Part shown: one piece after another, positions 61,859-64,000 of the stretch
Numbering within the stretch: the stretch's first letter is position 1
Layout: each line of letters opens with the position of its first letter
DNA from: Bacillus sp. FJAT-14578
Lineage (GTDB): Bacteria; Bacillota; Bacilli; Bacillales; Bacillaceae_H
Length of the DNA: 64,000 bases
Assembly (NCBI RefSeq): GCF_000504165.1
Contig: NZ_KI632505.1
Coordinates: 806,001-870,000, forward strand
Direction: 5' to 3'
Position numbers and translations under genes: made by a program
The notes under the pieces: model-generated
What the model saw: only the letters and a program-made list of their open reading frames with translations
What the model was told of the DNA's origin: nothing
Database searches by the model: none

Positions 61859-62854
61859 TTATAATTCATCGATAAATCGTTTGTCAACGCTTTCTCTTTC
61901 AATTATTTCATAATTTGATAGAGTTAATGTCGGAATCTCTTCTCCGTTCACTAACTTCACGATGCTTTGAGCTGCCATTTCTCCCGCTTCTTTATAGTAA
62001 AACTTCGCGGTTGTTAAACCCGGATGCATCATTTCCGTCAGTTCATATCCTCCAAATCCCGTGATGGATAAATCAGCCGGAACCGTTAATCCATTCAAAT
62101 TGGCTGCCTTTAACGCACCAAGAGCGATGTTATCTGTCGCACATACTAACATGGAAGGATGAAACTCCTCTATGATGGAGGGGACCTTTGTCACGGATTC
62201 AGCCATGCTGAAGCTCGTTTCGAAAAATTTGACCTCACAGCCTTCCACCTCTTGTATCGCTCGTTTGAATCCTTCCTTTCTCTTTACCCCTACGGCAATA
62301 TCTTTTTCCGTTACACCTAAATAGGCAATTTTGCGGTGCCCTTTCTCAAGAACATATTTCCCGATAGCGTAGCCCGCTTCTTCATCATGATGAATTAAGC
62401 TGTACACATCTTGATGCTGCTGCCCGACCACTAATACCGGTATTTTGATCTCATGAAACGCTTCTAAATGGGCATCCGTTATTTGCGTTGCCAACAAAAT
62501 GATCCCTGCCACCTTTTGTTTGGCCAGTGTGTAGATATTTTCAATTTCACGCGCTAAATTTTGGCCCGTATTCGAAATCAACATCTGATATTGAAATTCC
62601 CTCAACCTTTCATCAATCCCGATTAAGGTACGAGACGTGGCATACGAGTCAAGGCGCGGTACAATGGTACCGATGATGTTCGTTTTCTTTGCCTTTAAAC
62701 TTTGAGCAAACGCATTGGGGGTATAGCCTGTTTCTTTGATGACGTGCTCGATTTTTCTTTTCGTTGCCTCACTGACGGAACCGCCATTAAGATAACGCGA
62801 AACCGTGCTCTTTGCCACCCCTGCCAGTTGAGCGATATCAGCGATTGTAATCAT
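61859..62854 (-). CDS. LacI family repressor of the sucrose operon
   Basis: A LacI/GalR regulator of about 331 residues. The N-terminal helix-turn-helix and hinge helix read TIADIAQLAGVAKSTVSRYL and SLKAKKTN, followed by a periplasmic-binding-protein-like effector domain (IIGTIVPRLDS onwards). The ATG ending at 62854 has GGAG upstream; a longer frame to 62911 is without a site. It lies just upstream of the sucrose operon with four GGAACCGGTTCC-type operators between, so it is the likely repressor, relieved by a sucrose-derived ligand. Confidence 0.92.
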   Translation of the reverse strand: MITIADIAQLAGVAKSTVSRYLNGGSVSEATKRKIEHVIKETGYTPNAFAQSLKAKKTNIIGTIVPRLDSYATSRTLIGIDERLREFQYQMLISNTGQNLAREIENIYTLAKQKVAGIILLATQITDAHLEAFHEIKIPVLVVGQQHQDVYSLIHHDEEAGYAIGKYVLEKGHRKIAYLGVTEKDIAVGVKRKEGFKRAIQEVEGCEVKFFETSFSMAESVTKVPSIIEEFHPSMLVCATDNIALGALKAANLNGLTVPADLSITGFGGYELTEMMHPGLTTAKFYYKEAGEMAAQSIVKLVNGEEIPTLTLSNYEIIERESVDKRFIDEL

Positions 62855-63046
62855 TCGTTCATCTCCGTATTCATATATGTATATAGTTATGACAAGTATA
62901 CACCAATACACGAATCAAATCTAACACATACAAATCGATCATGATTCTTTTCATTATAAAAAGTTGATTTCCTGCGTTGTTTAAAGGAGTCGACTTTTCT
63001 TATCTCTTCTGCAGCTAAAGCCATGCGATAGTGAAAAAGGTTTCTT

Positions 63047-63529
63047 TCATTTATTCTTTTTACCTGTTACCAGCTTATTTTCCAACTTGCATATCCATTT
63101 ATAATATCCTAATAAGATGAGAAAAAGGATAGGATCAATGAGTGCCGCGTGCCACAACTCCCACCATCCGTAATGGAAATACCCCCAAGGTTCAGGAAGT
63201 AATGCAACTGCTTCATAAAGTAAAATAGCGATTACCGAAAAGATCATGTAAAAACTTTGTTTAATCACTTTGGCTTTAAAAGGATACCAATTTAAAAACA
63301 TCATATTCACTGGTGGAATCAATAGAGTATGTGGAAGAACCCCTCTCCAATCCACTTCTTTGTCGAAATACCAATATGCATGGTATTTAAATTCCACGAT
63401 TGAATCGAAGAGAAGTTGGAACGCCATTGTAAAAGTCCAAATGTGAACGATCTGATTGACTGTCAGCCTTTTATTTGTTTTAAACGCAATAAGATTAAAT
63501 GTAATAATTGCAATAAGAAGCCCTATCAT
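63047..63529 (-). CDS. CBO0543-type membrane protein of unknown function
   Basis: A membrane protein of about 160 residues with five hydrophobic segments and the conserved-looking stretches DSIVEFKYHAYWYF, LIPPVNMMFLNWYPF and GWWELWHAALIDPILF. Common in Bacillus and Clostridium genomes; function unknown. The ATG ending at 63529 follows AAAGGA by six bases; a TTG six codons earlier has a weaker site. Monocistronic. Confidence 0.75.
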   Translation of the reverse strand: MIGLLIAIITFNLIAFKTNKRLTVNQIVHIWTFTMAFQLLFDSIVEFKYHAYWYFDKEVDWRGVLPHTLLIPPVNMMFLNWYPFKAKVIKQSFYMIFSVIAILLYEAVALLPEPWGYFHYGWWELWHAALIDPILFLILLGYYKWICKLENKLVTGKKNK

Positions 63530-63661
63530 AATTTTTCCTTTTTTCAATAGAGTGTCCTATATACACAAGGATAATACTTAGTCAATCATATGATGTCCAT
63601 GCCGCTTACACTATTTTTACTTCACTATTGTCGCGTTGACTTATAGGAAGCATACCCAACT

Positions 63662-64000
63662 TTACCCTAACCAATGTTCTGGAATGCTTAAGGAAGGCGG
63701 CAATTTCGTATGAATATCGCCATTAGCCGAATTGATTTGGGCTTGAGTAAGAAAAATACTTCCCATTAGATTGGCACCTCTTAAATCAGCGTCTCTCAAG
63801 TCTGCACCAATTAAATCAGTCATTCTCAAGTCTGCCTCTCGCAGGTCAGAAGCAATAAGTAAAGCCCCTCTCAAATTGAGCCCGCTAAGGTTAGCGCCTC
63901 TTAAATTAGCACCGATTAGGTCACTTCCCCTATTAATTTTTCTTTGATTTTTGTCCTTCTTTACTTTTGCTCGGACTAATTCACTTGTTTTCAGAAGTAA
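63662..64000 (-). CDS. Pentapeptide-repeat protein, N-terminus outside window
   Basis: The last 112 codons of a pentapeptide-repeat protein. Eight or more A(D/N)LRx-type units (LIGANLRGANLSGLNLRGA and onwards) should form a right-handed quadrilateral beta-helix, followed by a tail with TKLPPSLSIPEHW. The frame is open to the right edge, so the start is outside. Function unknown; not evidently a gyrase-protection Qnr protein. Confidence 0.87.
   Translation of the reverse strand, partial: LLLKTSELVRAKVKKDKNQRKINRGSDLIGANLRGANLSGLNLRGALLIASDLREADLRMTDLIGADLRDADLRGANLMGSIFLTQAQINSANGDIHTKLPPSLSIPEHWLG

Overview
The window is low-GC DNA from an endospore-forming member of the Bacillaceae. This is inferred from strong GGAGG-type ribosome sites with some TTG starts, a Spo0E-like phosphatase, Cse60-like and YjcZ-type sporulation peptides, a Crh-type HPr paralogue, and CysJI and MalK-MalR-MaeN relatives that resemble Bacillus proteins. 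I cannot name the species. Almost every gene up to about 53.6 kb is on the minus strand. Plus-strand genes occur only between about 54.5 and 56.8 kb.

1-40 kb is a catabolic region with three modules of the same design. Each has a sigma-54 enhancer-binding activator, then that gene's terminator, then a sigma-54 promoter (TTGGCAT-N5-TTGCA), then the controlled genes. Module A (1-5.3 kb) has an aldehyde dehydrogenase cut by the window edge, an NCS2-like permease and an iron alcohol dehydrogenase. Module B (9.9-21.4 kb) has a KdgT-like permease, a crotonase-fold protein, an M29/NicX-like metalloprotein, a CaiB-type CoA-transferase, a gamma-carbonic-anhydrase-like protein, a GabT-like aminotransferase, a broken gabD and GlcD/GlcF oxidase subunits. 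Module C (27.6-38.6 kb) has an acyl-CoA ligase, two enoyl-CoA hydratases, biotin carboxylase, biotin carrier, HMG-CoA lyase, a carboxyltransferase and a GntP-type permease. It looks like a branched-chain (3-methylcrotonyl-CoA) pathway without its acyl-CoA dehydrogenase. The activators of B and C appear to use the same half-site (TCGCA/TGCGA) at different spacing.

Between these modules lie a transmembrane GGDEF-EAL protein, an alpha/beta hydrolase and a NitT/TauT-type ABC transporter. 40-46 kb holds malate genes: malic enzyme, MaeN-type transporter, and a MalR/MalK two-component system. 49-54 kb holds sporulation peptides and cysJI. 54-57 kb holds a YitT-family membrane protein, a broken asparaginase and tiny spore proteins. 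57-63 kb is a sucrose operon (PTS EIIBC, sucrose-6-phosphate hydrolase, fructokinase) with a LacI-type regulator and four GGAACCGGTTCC-type operators. The right edge cuts a pentapeptide-repeat gene.

The region is marked by IS200/IS605-type, tnpB-only elements. Three share the same ends (25.7, 39.0 and 46.6 kb). The second has lost most of tnpB, keeps its ends and presumed omega-RNA, and splits a Crh-like gene. The first abuts a 5'-truncated tartrate-dehydrogenase-type gene. A separate guide-RNA-only mini-element (43.7-44.1 kb) sits between malK and malR, and a solo end-like hairpin lies at 16.1 kb. Other decay includes an internally deleted gabD, an internally deleted asparaginase gene and a 3' remnant of a second ABC substrate-binding protein gene. 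All calls rest on reading the sequence; no database search was run.
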